Shown one piece after another: positions 20,848 to 29,888 of a stretch of DNA of 64,000 nucleotides (positions are counted from its first letter, which is position 1; every line of letters begins with the position of its first letter). The translations under genes and the position numbers were made by a program. This stretch comes from Cohnella algarum (lineage in GTDB: Bacteria; Bacillota; Bacilli; Paenibacillales; Paenibacillaceae). Under the pieces are notes generated by a model. It did not search any database, had not been told where the DNA came from, and saw nothing but the letters and a program-made list of their open reading frames with translations. The stretch is taken from positions 2,165,001-2,229,000 of the forward strand of contig NZ_JAFHKM010000002.1 of NCBI RefSeq assembly GCF_016937515.1, given 5' to 3'.

Positions 20848-20869
20848 AATAAATGAATATTCACTTATT
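20848..20869. promoter_or_regulatory. Probable TetR operator before the reductase genes
   Basis: The 22-base sequence AATAAATGAATATTCACTTA plus TT is a palindrome with one mismatched pair. Its outer arms AATAA/TTATT match the operator in the tetR promoter. It sits 37 bases before the NAD(P)-binding protein gene. Confidence 0.7.
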
Positions 20870-20905
20870 ACCGGTGAAATATAGATAAAAGAGAGGCAAA
20901 GAACA

Positions 20906-21538
20906 ATGAAGTTTACCATCTTTGGAGCTAGCGGCGGTACGGGCTTACAGCTAATTGACCAAGCGATCAACAACGGACATACTGTAAAAGCTTTTGTACG
21001 TGCCGTAGATCGAATCCCGTTTACCCAGGAGGAATTAACAGTTATAGAAGGTAATGTATTTAGTGAAGAGGATGTAGGATCGGCTGTTGAGGGGCAAGAC
21101 GCGGTGTTTATAGCTTTAGGAGCCGCAGCAGGAAGTCCTTCAGATCTATGCTTTCGTGGGACTCGTTCAATTGTGAACGCGATGAGAAGGCATAAAGTAA
21201 AGCGACTAGTCGTTCTTACAGGCTTTGGCACCAGCAGAGAAAGCAGGAATCAGCTCGGCATTGGGACGAGAATGATGGTAAAACTGGTTTCTTTACTAAC
21301 GTTCCGAGAGTTTCGCGACAAAGAAAGACAGGATGGTATAGTGCGGCAAAGCGAATTGGATTGGACCATCGTTCAGCCACCGAGGCTCACCAATGAGCCG
21401 GGCAAAGGGCGATATAAGCACGGTGCCTTTACTCCTTCCATGCTAGCTAAAATTTCTCGCGACGACGTGGCTAGATTCATGATCGATTCAGTCGAACATG
21501 CTCGTTATATCAAACAATCCTCGTTTATTCACGACTGA
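20906..21538 (+). CDS. NAD(P)-binding oxidoreductase (atypical SDR, NmrA-like)
   Basis: 210 residues. The N-terminal dinucleotide motif FGASGGTGLQL (GxxGxxG) and the segments VKAFVRAVDRI and VKRLVVLTGFG match the NAD(P)H-binding family related to YwnB and flavin reductase-like SDRs. RBS AAGAGAGGC precedes the ATG. It is probably co-transcribed with the next gene and controlled by the TetR protein. Confidence 0.88.
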   Translation: MKFTIFGASGGTGLQLIDQAINNGHTVKAFVRAVDRIPFTQEELTVIEGNVFSEEDVGSAVEGQDAVFIALGAAAGSPSDLCFRGTRSIVNAMRRHKVKRLVVLTGFGTSRESRNQLGIGTRMMVKLVSLLTFREFRDKERQDGIVRQSELDWTIVQPPRLTNEPGKGRYKHGAFTPSMLAKISRDDVARFMIDSVEHARYIKQSSFIHD

Positions 21539-21599
21539 CTGAAACAGCTTTGCATGTCGTAACGACCCGATTACATATAACCTTTCGGAGGAATAAATT

Positions 21600-22508
21600 A
21601 TGAGACCAAACTGGACGCCCGACGATCTCCCAAACTTAAGAGGAAAAACTGCTATCGTGACGGGAGGCAATGGCGGGGTAGGCTATTATACGGCATTAGA
21701 GCTAGCGAAGCACGGTGCCAAAGTCATCATTGGAAGCCGTGATCCTAGGCGCGGCGAAGAAGCAATCCTAAAGATGAAACAAACGGCATCGAATATTGAT
21801 GTAACAGTGGAGCCATTAAACTTGGCTGATCTAAAGTCGGTTCGAAGCTTTGCCGAAACGATCCACGGGAAAATGAAGGGAATAGACGTCCTTATAAACA
21901 ATGCTGGGGTAATGGCGGTTCCCACTCGCGAACTGACGGCCGATGGTTTTGAAATGCACTTCGGAATCAATCATCTTGGACACTTCGCGTTGACAGGTCT
22001 GTTATTGCCGTTAATTGAAAAGAACAACGGTCGAATCGTTACAGTTAGCGCACAGTCAGCTCAAATGGGGGATATCGATTTTTCTGATTTAAAAATGGAC
22101 AAGAAATACAGACCAATGGCAGGATACAATCGCTCGAAACTTTCAAACATTCTGTTTGCCCGAGAATTAAATCGACGTGCGAGGAAGAAAGGTATCACTT
22201 CTATAGCAGTACATCCTGGTACAAGTCCTACAGGCATCGGGAGAAACGCACCGAAGGGAACCAAAGCATTCGGACTGCTATTAATGAAAATATTCGGAAC
22301 TTCTCCTGATCAATCATCTTGGCCATCACTTATTGCGGCGACGGATTCGACAGTCACCGGAGATCATTACGTAGGGCTAGGAATGAATCCACTAAAGGCT
22401 AAGAAACCGAAGTTTGTAGATTTCCCCAAAAAGGCATTGGACACGCAGCTTGCGGAAAAACTTTGGTTACTATCCGAGAAGTTAACCGGAGTACATTATG
22501 ACTTGTAA
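21600..22508 (+). CDS. Short-chain dehydrogenase/reductase
   Basis: 302 residues. Classical SDR motifs are present: TGGNGGVGYYT for NADP(H) binding near residues 20-30, NNAGVMAVP near 99-107, the catalytic Ser region VTVSAQSAQMG and YNRSK near 179-183. The overall pattern resembles retinol dehydrogenase/protochlorophyllide reductase-like SDRs. RBS TTCGGAGGAATAAATT is strong. The substrate is unknown. Confidence 0.9.
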   Translation: MRPNWTPDDLPNLRGKTAIVTGGNGGVGYYTALELAKHGAKVIIGSRDPRRGEEAILKMKQTASNIDVTVEPLNLADLKSVRSFAETIHGKMKGIDVLINNAGVMAVPTRELTADGFEMHFGINHLGHFALTGLLLPLIEKNNGRIVTVSAQSAQMGDIDFSDLKMDKKYRPMAGYNRSKLSNILFARELNRRARKKGITSIAVHPGTSPTGIGRNAPKGTKAFGLLLMKIFGTSPDQSSWPSLIAATDSTVTGDHYVGLGMNPLKAKKPKFVDFPKKALDTQLAEKLWLLSEKLTGVHYDL

Positions 22509-22548
22509 AAACGAGCAAAGATGGCTTCTTCTTGAAATGAAAACCGTA

Positions 22549-22806
22549 TCACATATGCCAGGTCATTACGCAAACGGGAAACGTTAGTTCAATGGGACAG
22601 CGACGATACCGGATCAATTCTCTCAGCTCGCGGTTTGGGATGTAACTGCCATTCAATAGACCGTGGCGAAGCAGTCCGGCGATCCATTCCGCATCTTTTA
22701 CGTCGGTTTTGCGGCCCGGAACATTCTTGATGTGCTGGGCGTTTACGACAAATACCTAAATCTCCTCAAGCTCCAGATCGGTTTCCAGTAAGGTTCTGTA
22801 CTTTCC
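22549..22806 (-). pseudogene. IS110-family transposase fragment
   Basis: On the minus strand the frame reads [20 protein letters not shown] then [20 protein letters not shown] and RELRELIRYRR, the N-terminal DEDD-type domain of IS110 transposases. An in-frame TAG precedes it and both ends are missing. The rest of 22509-23049 holds nothing I recognise except the promoter region of the next gene. Confidence 0.85.
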
Positions 22807-23049
22807 ATGGCGGCGTGAGTGCAAGGAAATTATATCGCATGACTACCATTTTCATCATCTGATGGTGCCGCGCTATCGGCATGGGCGTCTAAGACTTTAT
22901 TTTTCCGTCTTGGGCCGCCGCGAGGTTGGGATTTTTGCTTTATATCTACAGGAAGATTTGTTAAAATGTATATACGTTATAAAAGTTATGACTGTTACAA
23001 AGGTATAACTAATCGTGTGCTGATCATACTATAGAGAGGAGAATATAAA

Positions 23050-23343
23050 ATGAATGGTGTGGTCAAATTGACGAATGATAAACGGCAGGAGACTCGTTAT
23101 TCCCGCAAAATAGGACGGATGGGGAACAGTTTGGGAGTAAGTTTGCCCAAAAGCCTTGCTGCGAAGTTAAATATTTCGCAAGGGGATGAGATCGAATTCA
23201 TCGAAAACGATCGAGGCGAAGTGTTGTTGAGAAAAGCACGACAAAGTAAACTGCCCGATAATGTTCGTCCTGAAGTTTTGGAAGCTTTCTTTGATGTATT
23301 TGAAGAGGATGAGGGAATTCTTGAGGATCTAAGGGATCGATGA
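23050..23343 (+). CDS. AbrB/MazE-type antitoxin of a Doc toxin
   Basis: 97 residues. A SpoVT/AbrB swapped-hairpin DNA-binding domain spans residues about 17-60 (IGRMGNSLGVSLPKSLAAKL then ISQGDEIEFIENDRGEVLL). The acidic C-terminus (FFDVFEEDEGILEDL) is typical of the part that wraps and neutralises the toxin. RBS GAGAGGAG. The stop is one base before the doc start, so the genes are coupled. It likely represses its own promoter. Confidence 0.88.
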   Translation: MNGVVKLTNDKRQETRYSRKIGRMGNSLGVSLPKSLAAKLNISQGDEIEFIENDRGEVLLRKARQSKLPDNVRPEVLEAFFDVFEEDEGILEDLRDR

Positions 23344-23344
23344 T

Positions 23345-23755
23345 ATGACGATCTTCCTGACCAAAGAAGAAATTATCGCAGCACACTATTTTATCATGAG
23401 AAGAATGAATGACGCAGAGCAGGCGGGCGTGAAGGACCACGGCCTGCTGGAATCTGCGGTACATAGACCGCAGCAAAGCGTATTTGGAGAAGACGCTTAT
23501 CCAACCTTATTTGACAAGGCTGCAGCATTGTTGGATTCTCTGGTCAAAAATCATTGTTTTCATAATGGCAATAAGCGGACAGCGTATCTTGTTGCAAAGT
23601 CATTCCTGATGATGAATGGATACCAACTAGGGATGGAACGTAAATATGCAGTGGAATTTATAGTCGATATTGCACAAGGAGTATATAAATTGGAGGCTAT
23701 CGCTCATCTTCTAGAAGAACATTCTACTGAAAATGATTTCTCGGGGAGTTCTTAA
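23345..23755 (+). CDS. doc: Doc-type toxin (Fic fold)
   Basis: 136 residues. The core motif HCFHNGNKRTA near residue 70 corresponds to HxFx(D/N)GNKRxA of Doc. Known Doc proteins phosphorylate EF-Tu and stop translation. GLLESAVHRPQQSVFGEDAY is the typical Doc N-terminal segment. The frame is complete, so the pair is probably functional and stabilises the island, whose apparent end lies 85 bases downstream. Confidence 0.9.
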   Translation: MTIFLTKEEIIAAHYFIMRRMNDAEQAGVKDHGLLESAVHRPQQSVFGEDAYPTLFDKAAALLDSLVKNHCFHNGNKRTAYLVAKSFLMMNGYQLGMERKYAVEFIVDIAQGVYKLEAIAHLLEEHSTENDFSGSS

Positions 23756-23772
23756 GGGGATATCAAAACTAT

Positions 23773-23840
23773 GACTACACCCGTAGAAGCGTATGTGGCG
23801 TTATCTTCGGACAGGGGTTCAAATCCCCTCGCCTCCACCA
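23773..23840 (+). ncRNA. ssrA: 3' fragment of tmRNA (ssrA), probable attachment-site remnant
   Basis: The last 68 bases of a tmRNA are recognisable: the arm ACTACACCCGTAGAAGCGTA, the T-arm GACAGGGGTTCAAATCCCCT and the acceptor end CGCCTCCACCA. The order and spacing match the 3' end of Bacillus tmRNA as I remember it. No tag-peptide frame or 5' half lies upstream; the doc gene occupies that space. Integrases commonly use the ssrA 3' end, rebuilding the gene on one side and leaving the displaced 3' piece on the other. This looks like the displaced piece. Confidence 0.82.
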
Positions 23841-23843
23841 TGT

Positions 23844-23875
23844 AAATCCACAACCGCTTTAGGTTGTGGATTTTT
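23844..23875 (+). terminator. Terminator after the ssrA fragment
   Basis: AAATCCACAACC (23844-23855) pairs perfectly with GGTTGTGGATTT (23862-23873) across GCTTTA and runs into TTTTT. It is likely the native ssrA terminator, left with the displaced 3' end. Confidence 0.9.
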
Positions 23876-24081
23876 GCTATACTATTTGCAGGAAAACTAA
23901 ATTGATCATTAATACGCTAAAATTGATTTAAGACAAATAGGGATAAATATTTAATTTGGATAAATAATTTGATTGGAAGTTATATAACCATAATGAACTT
24001 TTATGAAAATCCTGCCGCAGTTGCTGTCGGCTCAGAGAATCTAGCAAAATGACGACTTTAGATGAGAAGGGGAAGGTACCT

Positions 24082-25290
24082 ATGTTCCATCCTGAACAAG
24101 TAAAGAGTTATATCCTGCATCCTGAGTATACTGTAAGCAATACCGCTCTAAAGTACTTTGAAGACAGCTTTTTATACGAAAATGAACCTGCTTTAATGCC
24201 GTTATTGCTAGAAAAACTGAAGCAATCTAAGCACGCCAGATCCATTCATTTGTTCCATGGATATAAGTTCCCGCAAACCGAAGAGACGATTCGCGGGTTG
24301 TTGGCCTTGTGTCTTTCGCCGACATACGATAATAATACGAAATTCCATTTGAAAAAGATGTTGCATCATAGCGATCCCCAGTTGTTGGACCCCTTTGTGG
24401 AGTTCGTCGAGAAAGATCCGCTTTGGAAAAATCGGGTGCAGCAAAAGCGTAATCTTTCGATGATGGACGATCAGGAACTCGTGAGTACCTTCCAATTGTT
24501 TATTGAGCAAACCACCGATAAATATGTAAATGAGTTTGACACAACGTATGGTGACGAAATCGTGTATGAGCTGTCCCGTCGGACGTGTATGGATCCCGAT
24601 GCTATACTTCAGAAGCTGGATGCCTATAATCCGGACGACTTAAGCTATGAAACCCCGTATTTTGTTCAGCTGGCGGGTGCAATGAAGCTGGAAGCGGCCA
24701 TTCCTTTTCTGTGCAACTTTTTGGGAGCGGAGGATGATTGGCTTCCAGAGAAGGCCGTAGAGGCGCTTATTCATATCGGGACAACTTCGGTTGTGACGAC
24801 GCTGGCCGATCGGTATTTTGCTGCTAACGGGGAATATTTCCGGTTATATGCTTCCGATGTGTTCGGTAAAATCAAGCTGCCCGCCTCGGAAGAGGCATTG
24901 CTGACGCTATTGCCGGAAGAGCGGCATCTAACCTATGCGACCAACTTGGCGAATGGTCTATGTGAGCTGGGCTCAAGCAAGGGCCTTCCGCTAGTCCAGG
25001 AGATGGTGGAAGGAGATTACGAACGTGGACTGATGAACCTCACACAGTCGATTTATGCTTACTGCATAATTTCAAACACACCGCATCCTTCATTGCCGCA
25101 ATGGAAGAAGGAGCTTGATAGGGAAGAAGCGCGGCTGGCCAAGCGTGAGAAAGAAGTGGATCGGATGTTTGCCAGCCCTAGACTTCAAGGTAGCCTAGGC
25201 ACACCTTATACTAACCCGAATAAAGCAGGACGCAACGATCCTTGTCCTTGCGGAAGCGGGAAGAAGTACAAGAAATGTTGCGGCGCGTAA
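24082..25290 (+). CDS. HEAT-like repeat protein with SEC-C zinc motif
   Basis: 402 residues from ATG 24082, which has GAAGGGGAAGG in front; a start 11 codons upstream lacks a ribosome site. The body is a series of helical pairs resembling HEAT repeats. The last 20 residues ([20 protein letters not shown]) are the SEC-C zinc-binding motif known from SecA and many other proteins. Its role is unknown; the motif suggests protein or ribosome contacts. It stands alone as the first chromosomal gene after the island. Confidence 0.85.
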   Translation: MFHPEQVKSYILHPEYTVSNTALKYFEDSFLYENEPALMPLLLEKLKQSKHARSIHLFHGYKFPQTEETIRGLLALCLSPTYDNNTKFHLKKMLHHSDPQLLDPFVEFVEKDPLWKNRVQQKRNLSMMDDQELVSTFQLFIEQTTDKYVNEFDTTYGDEIVYELSRRTCMDPDAILQKLDAYNPDDLSYETPYFVQLAGAMKLEAAIPFLCNFLGAEDDWLPEKAVEALIHIGTTSVVTTLADRYFAANGEYFRLYASDVFGKIKLPASEEALLTLLPEERHLTYATNLANGLCELGSSKGLPLVQEMVEGDYERGLMNLTQSIYAYCIISNTPHPSLPQWKKELDREEARLAKREKEVDRMFASPRLQGSLGTPYTNPNKAGRNDPCPCGSGKKYKKCCGA

Positions 25291-25354
25291 ATGGATACTA
25301 ATAGAACCTATGGAGATGCGAATTAGAGGGATATCCAAGTAAAATATTTCCGGG

Positions 25355-26239
25355 TCAACCAACTTTCGGCCTCGCGTTCACAAGCAGGATGCTGGCGACG
25401 ATGAGCGCCATTCCCGCGAGCAGGTTCAGCGTCAACTGCTCGTCGAGGAACAAAACGCTGCAGACGATGGAGACGACCGGGATCAGGAACGTGAACGACC
25501 CGACCTTCGTCGCCTCGCCCGAGCCGATCAGCTTGAAGTAGACGAGCCAGCCGAGCGCGATGACGAAGACGGAAATGAACAGCGTATCGTAGACGAACGG
25601 ACCGGTCCACCGGATTTCCGACCAGCTCTCCACGGTCGAGCCGTACGCCGTCATGACGACGCCGCCGATCGTGACCTGCATGGCCGTCATCCACAGCGAG
25701 TCGACCTTGGCCGCTTGCCGCTTGATATAGACGGTTCCGAGCGCCCAGCTGAGCGCGGATGCCAAAGCGAGCAGGATGCCGATGAGCGAGATTCCCCCCT
25801 CCAGCCCGCCGATGCTCATCGCGGCCACTCCCGCGAAGCCGAGCAGCAGGCCGATCATTTTCCGGGCGTACATTCGCTCTCCCAGCCACATCCAGGCAAA
25901 CAATCCGAGCAGCACCGGCTGCAGAAACACGATGGCCGAGAACAAGCCGGCGGGCATGTATTGCAGGCCGACGGTCTGGAAGCCGTAGTAGAAAACGATG
26001 CTCAGGAAGGCCGAGAACAAATAATACGGCCATGTCTCCCGAAGCCGAAGCTTCCTCCAGCGCGGCAGCGCGACGGCGATGAGCAGAACTCCGCCGATCA
26101 GCGTCCGAAGGCCGGCGAACAGCAGCGGCGGCGTGAATTCCAGCGCGTATTTGGACAAAGGCCAGTTTATCCCCCACATCAGGATAAGGAAGAATAAATA
26201 GAAAAAAGTTTGTTTGCGGGATAGAGCAGCTTCTGACAT
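25355..26239 (-). CDS. EamA/DMT-family transporter
   Basis: 294 residues with ten hydrophobic segments arranged as two EamA repeats (first from FYLFFLILMWGINWPLSKYA, second from LASALSWALGTVYIKRQ). DMT family members export amino acids or metabolites. It is divergent from the LysR gene at 26338, which probably regulates it. RBS AAGGAGAGACC precedes the ATG. Confidence 0.9.
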   Translation of the reverse strand: MSEAALSRKQTFFYLFFLILMWGINWPLSKYALEFTPPLLFAGLRTLIGGVLLIAVALPRWRKLRLRETWPYYLFSAFLSIVFYYGFQTVGLQYMPAGLFSAIVFLQPVLLGLFAWMWLGERMYARKMIGLLLGFAGVAAMSIGGLEGGISLIGILLALASALSWALGTVYIKRQAAKVDSLWMTAMQVTIGGVVMTAYGSTVESWSEIRWTGPFVYDTLFISVFVIALGWLVYFKLIGSGEATKVGSFTFLIPVVSIVCSVLFLDEQLTLNLLAGMALIVASILLVNARPKVG

Positions 26240-26337
26240 AAGAGGTCTCTCCTTGTGAAAGGGTCAACCCGAATGATACACTATTTTTTAACATGATGAA
26301 AATGAATGTTTCTTATAGGAGGCATAGCGTTTACGTT

Positions 26338-27252
26338 ATGACTAACACGCAGATCAAGCTTTTCGTCAAGATCGCAGAGACAGGAAGCTTTACGAAAGCG
26401 GGCCTTGACCTGAATATGACGCAGCCGGCGGTTAGCCGCGCGATTTCTTCGCTGGAAGCGGAGCTGGACGTTCCGCTGCTTCTGCGCGATCGCCGCAGCG
26501 GCGTGCAATTGACCGATGCGGGCAAGCGCATTCTCGTGCTGTTCCGCGAAATTCTCGGCACATTCGCCAAGGTGGAGCAAGTCGTCGCCGACGAAAAGGG
26601 GCTTCAGGTCGGTACAATTCGCGTCGGGGCTTTTCCCGTGGCCGGGGCTCACTTCCTGCCCCGGATCATCGGCGCCATCGCCAAGAAGCATCCGGGCATC
26701 GAGTTCGAGCTGCACGAAGGGAACATCGACGAGCTGAGGAGCTGGCTGGAGACGAGGGTAATCGACGTCGCGTTCCTGATTCCGCCGGATGGCGACTGGG
26801 AGACGATTCCGCTCTATCGGGAGAAAATGTACGCCGTGCTGCGAGCGGATCATCCGTTAAGCGACCTGTCCGTCATCCCCGTCAAACAGTTGGCCAAGGA
26901 GCCGTTCATTACGTGCAAAGCCGGATACGAGCCGCCGATCATCGACCTGTTCGAACGGGCGTCAGCCCGCTTGCAAACGAAGTACATCGTTCAAAGCGTC
27001 AGCATGGCTCTCCGCATGGCGGAAGAAGGCCTCGGCTTTCCGATTCTGTCCGAGCTGGCGCTGAAGGCGCTCCCTCCCGGGCTGGTCAAGCGCGAGCTGG
27101 AGCCGGAAGCGTTTCGTGACATTCGGCTCGCGGTGCCTTCCATCGCCGAATCCTCCCACGCCGTCAAGCTTTTTATCCGGACCGCGCTCGGCTTGTTCCC
27201 TCCGCACGGCATGCCCGTCTCGGACCCGGCAGGTCTGGTTTCACAACAATAA
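26338..27252 (+). CDS. LysR-family transcriptional regulator
   Basis: 304 residues from ATG 26338 (MTNTQIKLFVKIAETGSFTK), the usual LysR N-terminus. An ATG 15 codons upstream would add a non-homologous extension, and the AGGAGG at 26317 lies slightly far from 26338. The winged HTH (LNMTQPAVSRAISSLEAEL) is at residues 20-45, followed by a periplasmic-binding-like effector domain. It is divergent from the EamA transporter, the standard LysR-target arrangement. The 3' end overlaps the convergent BtrH-like gene by 12 bases. Confidence 0.9.
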   Translation: MTNTQIKLFVKIAETGSFTKAGLDLNMTQPAVSRAISSLEAELDVPLLLRDRRSGVQLTDAGKRILVLFREILGTFAKVEQVVADEKGLQVGTIRVGAFPVAGAHFLPRIIGAIAKKHPGIEFELHEGNIDELRSWLETRVIDVAFLIPPDGDWETIPLYREKMYAVLRADHPLSDLSVIPVKQLAKEPFITCKAGYEPPIIDLFERASARLQTKYIVQSVSMALRMAEEGLGFPILSELALKALPPGLVKRELEPEAFRDIRLAVPSIAESSHAVKLFIRTALGLFPPHGMPVSDPAGLVSQQ

Positions 27253-28221
27253 CTCCATGGCCGTTCGCTCTTTATCCGCAATCTCGAGCAGAAGCCTTGA
27301 TGCCTGCTGCAGCTCCTCGTGGCTGCCCGTTTTTCCCGCACGTTCGATCGAGGCGGAGACACGGGTCCACATCGGAGCGATTTCCGCAAACATACGGTAA
27401 GCTTGTCCGATTTTCGGGTCTTCCAAGCGCTCGGCGCATTCCTTCAGGAAGTCCCGGTACAGATTCCGGAACAAAGCGCCGCCGGTTCCCGCCCGCTCCA
27501 TCAGCAAAGCGGCCAGGCCTAAATCATGTTCGAAATTGCGGCTGCGGGAAGGCCATTTCAGGATTTCGCGGCTCATTTTGACAACGCCTTTGTTCCCGAC
27601 ATTGCGAATGGGCGGGTTCAAATAATCATGCGCGTTCCTGGTCAAGGATTCGCGTATCGCGGGAACGAGCGGAGGCAAAGCGTTGATCGGATCGAGCGAA
27701 AACGAACGATTCCGCGAACTCATGGGTCCCTTTGCGTTCCGGGCCGCGGCCAGGCTTGCGAGGCTCGTTTTCACCTGTCCGCCCTGCTGTCCGGTGTCCG
27801 CCATGTAGGCGTATTCGTCATCCATGCCGTATAAGACCGCATAGTGGCCGGCAAAGTGCACTTTGTTCGTAAAATAGTCCAAGTAATAGGAATCCAGCTT
27901 CAGGCCGACCGGAATTCCGCGATCGATGCAGCGCCGCACGTTTTGCCACGCTACGCCGACGGACGACGTTTCCTGAGTTCGGACGGTCAAACCCAGCGCG
28001 CTGGCCAGGTTGGCTGTCAATACATCCGGCTTCACCCTTCCGCCGATGAACGGAAAGTCCATTCCCTTGGAGTCCCAGTAAATGAAGCCGAGCCCCTGCC
28101 CGAGTCCGAACAGCATCGGTTCCGACAGTCGGATTCCCGCAAATTGCAGCAGGTTGCCCAGGGCGGTCGTTTCGCAATGTTCGCCTCGGTACGGTACGAA
28201 ACCTTCAATGATTTTGGCCAT
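27241..28221 (-). CDS. BtrH N-terminal/DUF4872-like protein
   Basis: 326 residues. The N-terminus GEHCETTALGNLLQFAG, then HFAGHYAVLYGMDDEYAYMA, has the Cys-His-Asp order of a papain-like fold, as in BtrH, the acyltransferase of butirosin biosynthesis. The second half fits the DUF4872 helical domain often joined to it. No peptide-antibiotic genes are nearby. It overlaps the upstream padR gene by 17 bases, so the two form an operon. A biosynthetic or acyl-transfer role is inferred. Confidence 0.75.
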   Translation of the reverse strand: MAKIIEGFVPYRGEHCETTALGNLLQFAGIRLSEPMLFGLGQGLGFIYWDSKGMDFPFIGGRVKPDVLTANLASALGLTVRTQETSSVGVAWQNVRRCIDRGIPVGLKLDSYYLDYFTNKVHFAGHYAVLYGMDDEYAYMADTGQQGGQVKTSLASLAAARNAKGPMSSRNRSFSLDPINALPPLVPAIRESLTRNAHDYLNPPIRNVGNKGVVKMSREILKWPSRSRNFEHDLGLAALLMERAGTGGALFRNLYRDFLKECAERLEDPKIGQAYRMFAEIAPMWTRVSASIERAGKTGSHEELQQASRLLLEIADKERTAMELLL

Positions 28222-28777
28222 CGTCCCCTGTCTCCTCCGACAATTCTTGAATTAGACGGTCAACGAACGCTGTCTCGCTCTCGATCAGGCTTATCGGATG
28301 CAAGAACAGCGCCCTTACGTTCAGCGGCAATCGAGCGCCGCCTTGCGATTCGAACTTCCGCCTTACTTTGATTGAAGCGCCATGAAGAAAGTCCAGCCGT
28401 TTCCGCAAAGCGGCGATCGCTTCGTCCTTCCCGATGAAGGGCAAAGCGGCCAGGCCGAGATCGAAGCGGTTGTCGCGTTCCCGCGTTGACGACAGGCTGT
28501 CGAGGATTTCATGTTTCAGCTTGATCCTGCCGGCTTCGGTGAGGGCGAAGCGGGTCGGCATCGGCCCCTTGCCGGATTTTTCGTCGGAATCCTCGGGCGC
28601 GATCCAGCCTTTGTCGCTCAGCTTCTTCAGTCCTCCGTAGATCGAAGTCGTGCCGATATTCGCCCATTCCCGATAGCCTCGCCGATCGACCAGCTTCTTG
28701 ATATCGTACCCCGAAGTTTGACCGCCTTCCGCGATCATTTGCAGCAGCATGAATTCGACATTCGAGATCGGGTGCAT
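28205..28777 (-). CDS. PadR-family regulator
   Basis: 190 residues. The winged HTH reads MLQMIAEGGQTSGYDIKKLV then GTTSIYGGLKKLSDKGWI, and a C-terminal helical dimerisation domain follows (PadR group with Vir_C-like tail). RBS GAAGGAGCCCC. A palindrome just upstream is a probable operator, so it likely represses itself and the BtrH-like gene. Confidence 0.9.
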   Translation of the reverse strand: MHPISNVEFMLLQMIAEGGQTSGYDIKKLVDRRGYREWANIGTTSIYGGLKKLSDKGWIAPEDSDEKSGKGPMPTRFALTEAGRIKLKHEILDSLSSTRERDNRFDLGLAALPFIGKDEAIAALRKRLDFLHGASIKVRRKFESQGGARLPLNVRALFLHPISLIESETAFVDRLIQELSEETGDDGQNH

Positions 28778-28796
28778 GGTGGGGCTCCTTCATTTT

Positions 28797-28816
28797 ATAT
28801 TTCACATATGTAATAT
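28797..28816 (-). promoter_or_regulatory. Probable PadR operator
   Basis: ATATTTCACATATGTAATAT is a near-palindrome centred on CATATG, 20 bases upstream of padR, and overlaps the likely -10 region. PadR operators are typically AT-rich palindromes of this form. Confidence 0.6.
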
Positions 28817-28864
28817 AACACTAGTGGAATAAAAAGGTCAATGCCGAACCGGATTTATTGGAGA

Positions 28865-28987
28865 ATGCAGTTGGCCACTAAGCTTGAGTTGCAACGGAGC
28901 AAGGTGTTCAGAGCGGAAGATTTGGCGGACGTATTCGTTAAAAGTCCGGATGGTTTAATTTCTAACATTTCTGTGCCTATAAGATGA
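28865..28987 (+). pseudogene. Fragment of a YafY/WYL-type regulator N-terminus
   Basis: A 40-codon frame reads LATKLELQRSKVFRAEDLAD, the first helices of the HTH_11 domain of YafY-like regulators (usual form LLELQ...AEDLA..FEVS). It then departs into unrelated codons and stops. The rest of the gap 28817-29093 shows only a promoter-like TATAAT at about 29061 for the next gene. Confidence 0.45.
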
Positions 28988-29093
28988 ATACTGTCGAATG
29001 AATAGTAGTATGGTCGTGATTATTTCCATTTCTATTGATTAAATTGAATTAATTGTTCTGATATAATAAAAAAATTTAATGGAGGTAATTTAT

Positions 29094-29852
29094 ATGGTGA
29101 TAAGAAGATTTGTTCCTGTTCTAATGTCGTTTATTCTTTCATTCTCCTTAACTGGTAGCCTTGCATCGGCAGATGTTATCGAAGAACAGGTCATTTTCGA
29201 AGCAGAGGAAATCACAAATTTGAGTTTATTGTATGAACGCGCAAGAAAAGGTATTACAGATGCTGATATAATCGATAGATCTATTGGAATTTTAAAAAAC
29301 AGAGTTTCTAATGTTGAGGGCGTCGGCACTGTTGAACAGCTTGAAACAACACAGAAATTGCGTGCCGTGAAAAAGGGCGATAAAATTATTGAAAGTTATA
29401 AGGTCGTGACATTGACAATTGTTTCTGATGAAGACGAAGATGAAGGTATCGTTGCACCTTTAGCAGAAGGAAGCAAAAGTGAATCTAGATGGGACACCGC
29501 AGGAGGAGTAAGAGCTTATTCCACAGTAAACTATGATAGAAGTATTGACGGAAATCTATATTTGTATAAATTAACTTCTGTTAGTGGAGGTTGGGAACGT
29601 CATGACTCATCTTACGTATTATCTGACAGAAAAGTGAATTATGGAGCAACGGGAACAACAAAAGAAGGGGGATTTGCTAACCAATCATCAGGATTCCTTT
29701 ACCCTACTAGTGATACCTATTCTTATACCGCTCCTTCAAACTGGGTTCCGGTTTGGCAATCGTATATGATTTTCGGTACAAACTCATGGGTTACAATAAA
29801 ACGAGGGACAAGTTCTGAATGGGAACTACATTTATCCAATCTGGTAGCTTGA
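29094..29852 (+). CDS. Secreted protein of unknown function
   Basis: 252 residues from ATG 29094, with GGAGGT eight bases upstream. The N-terminus (MVIRRFVPVLMSFILSFSLT then GSLASA) is a clear signal peptide, probably cut after ASA near residue 26. The mature part is charged at first, then rich in Ser, Tyr and Gly with a strand-type pattern (SVSGGWERHDSSYVLSDRKV). I recognise no domain. AT-rich and followed by its own terminator, so a single-gene unit. Confidence 0.8.
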   Translation: MVIRRFVPVLMSFILSFSLTGSLASADVIEEQVIFEAEEITNLSLLYERARKGITDADIIDRSIGILKNRVSNVEGVGTVEQLETTQKLRAVKKGDKIIESYKVVTLTIVSDEDEDEGIVAPLAEGSKSESRWDTAGGVRAYSTVNYDRSIDGNLYLYKLTSVSGGWERHDSSYVLSDRKVNYGATGTTKEGGFANQSSGFLYPTSDTYSYTAPSNWVPVWQSYMIFGTNSWVTIKRGTSSEWELHLSNLVA

Positions 29853-29858
29853 TGATCC

Positions 29859-29888
29859 ACCCCGGCCTAAATATGGGCTGGGTTTTTT
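29859..29888 (+). terminator. Terminator of the secreted-protein gene
   Basis: CCCGGCC pairs with GGCTGGG across TAAATATG and is followed by TTTTTT. It may serve the convergent small gene as well. Confidence 0.75.

Noticed and set aside
23790..23840. A tRNA gene
   Set aside because: Only the T-arm and CCA end fit; there is no D-arm or anticodon arm, and the upstream bases match tmRNA better.
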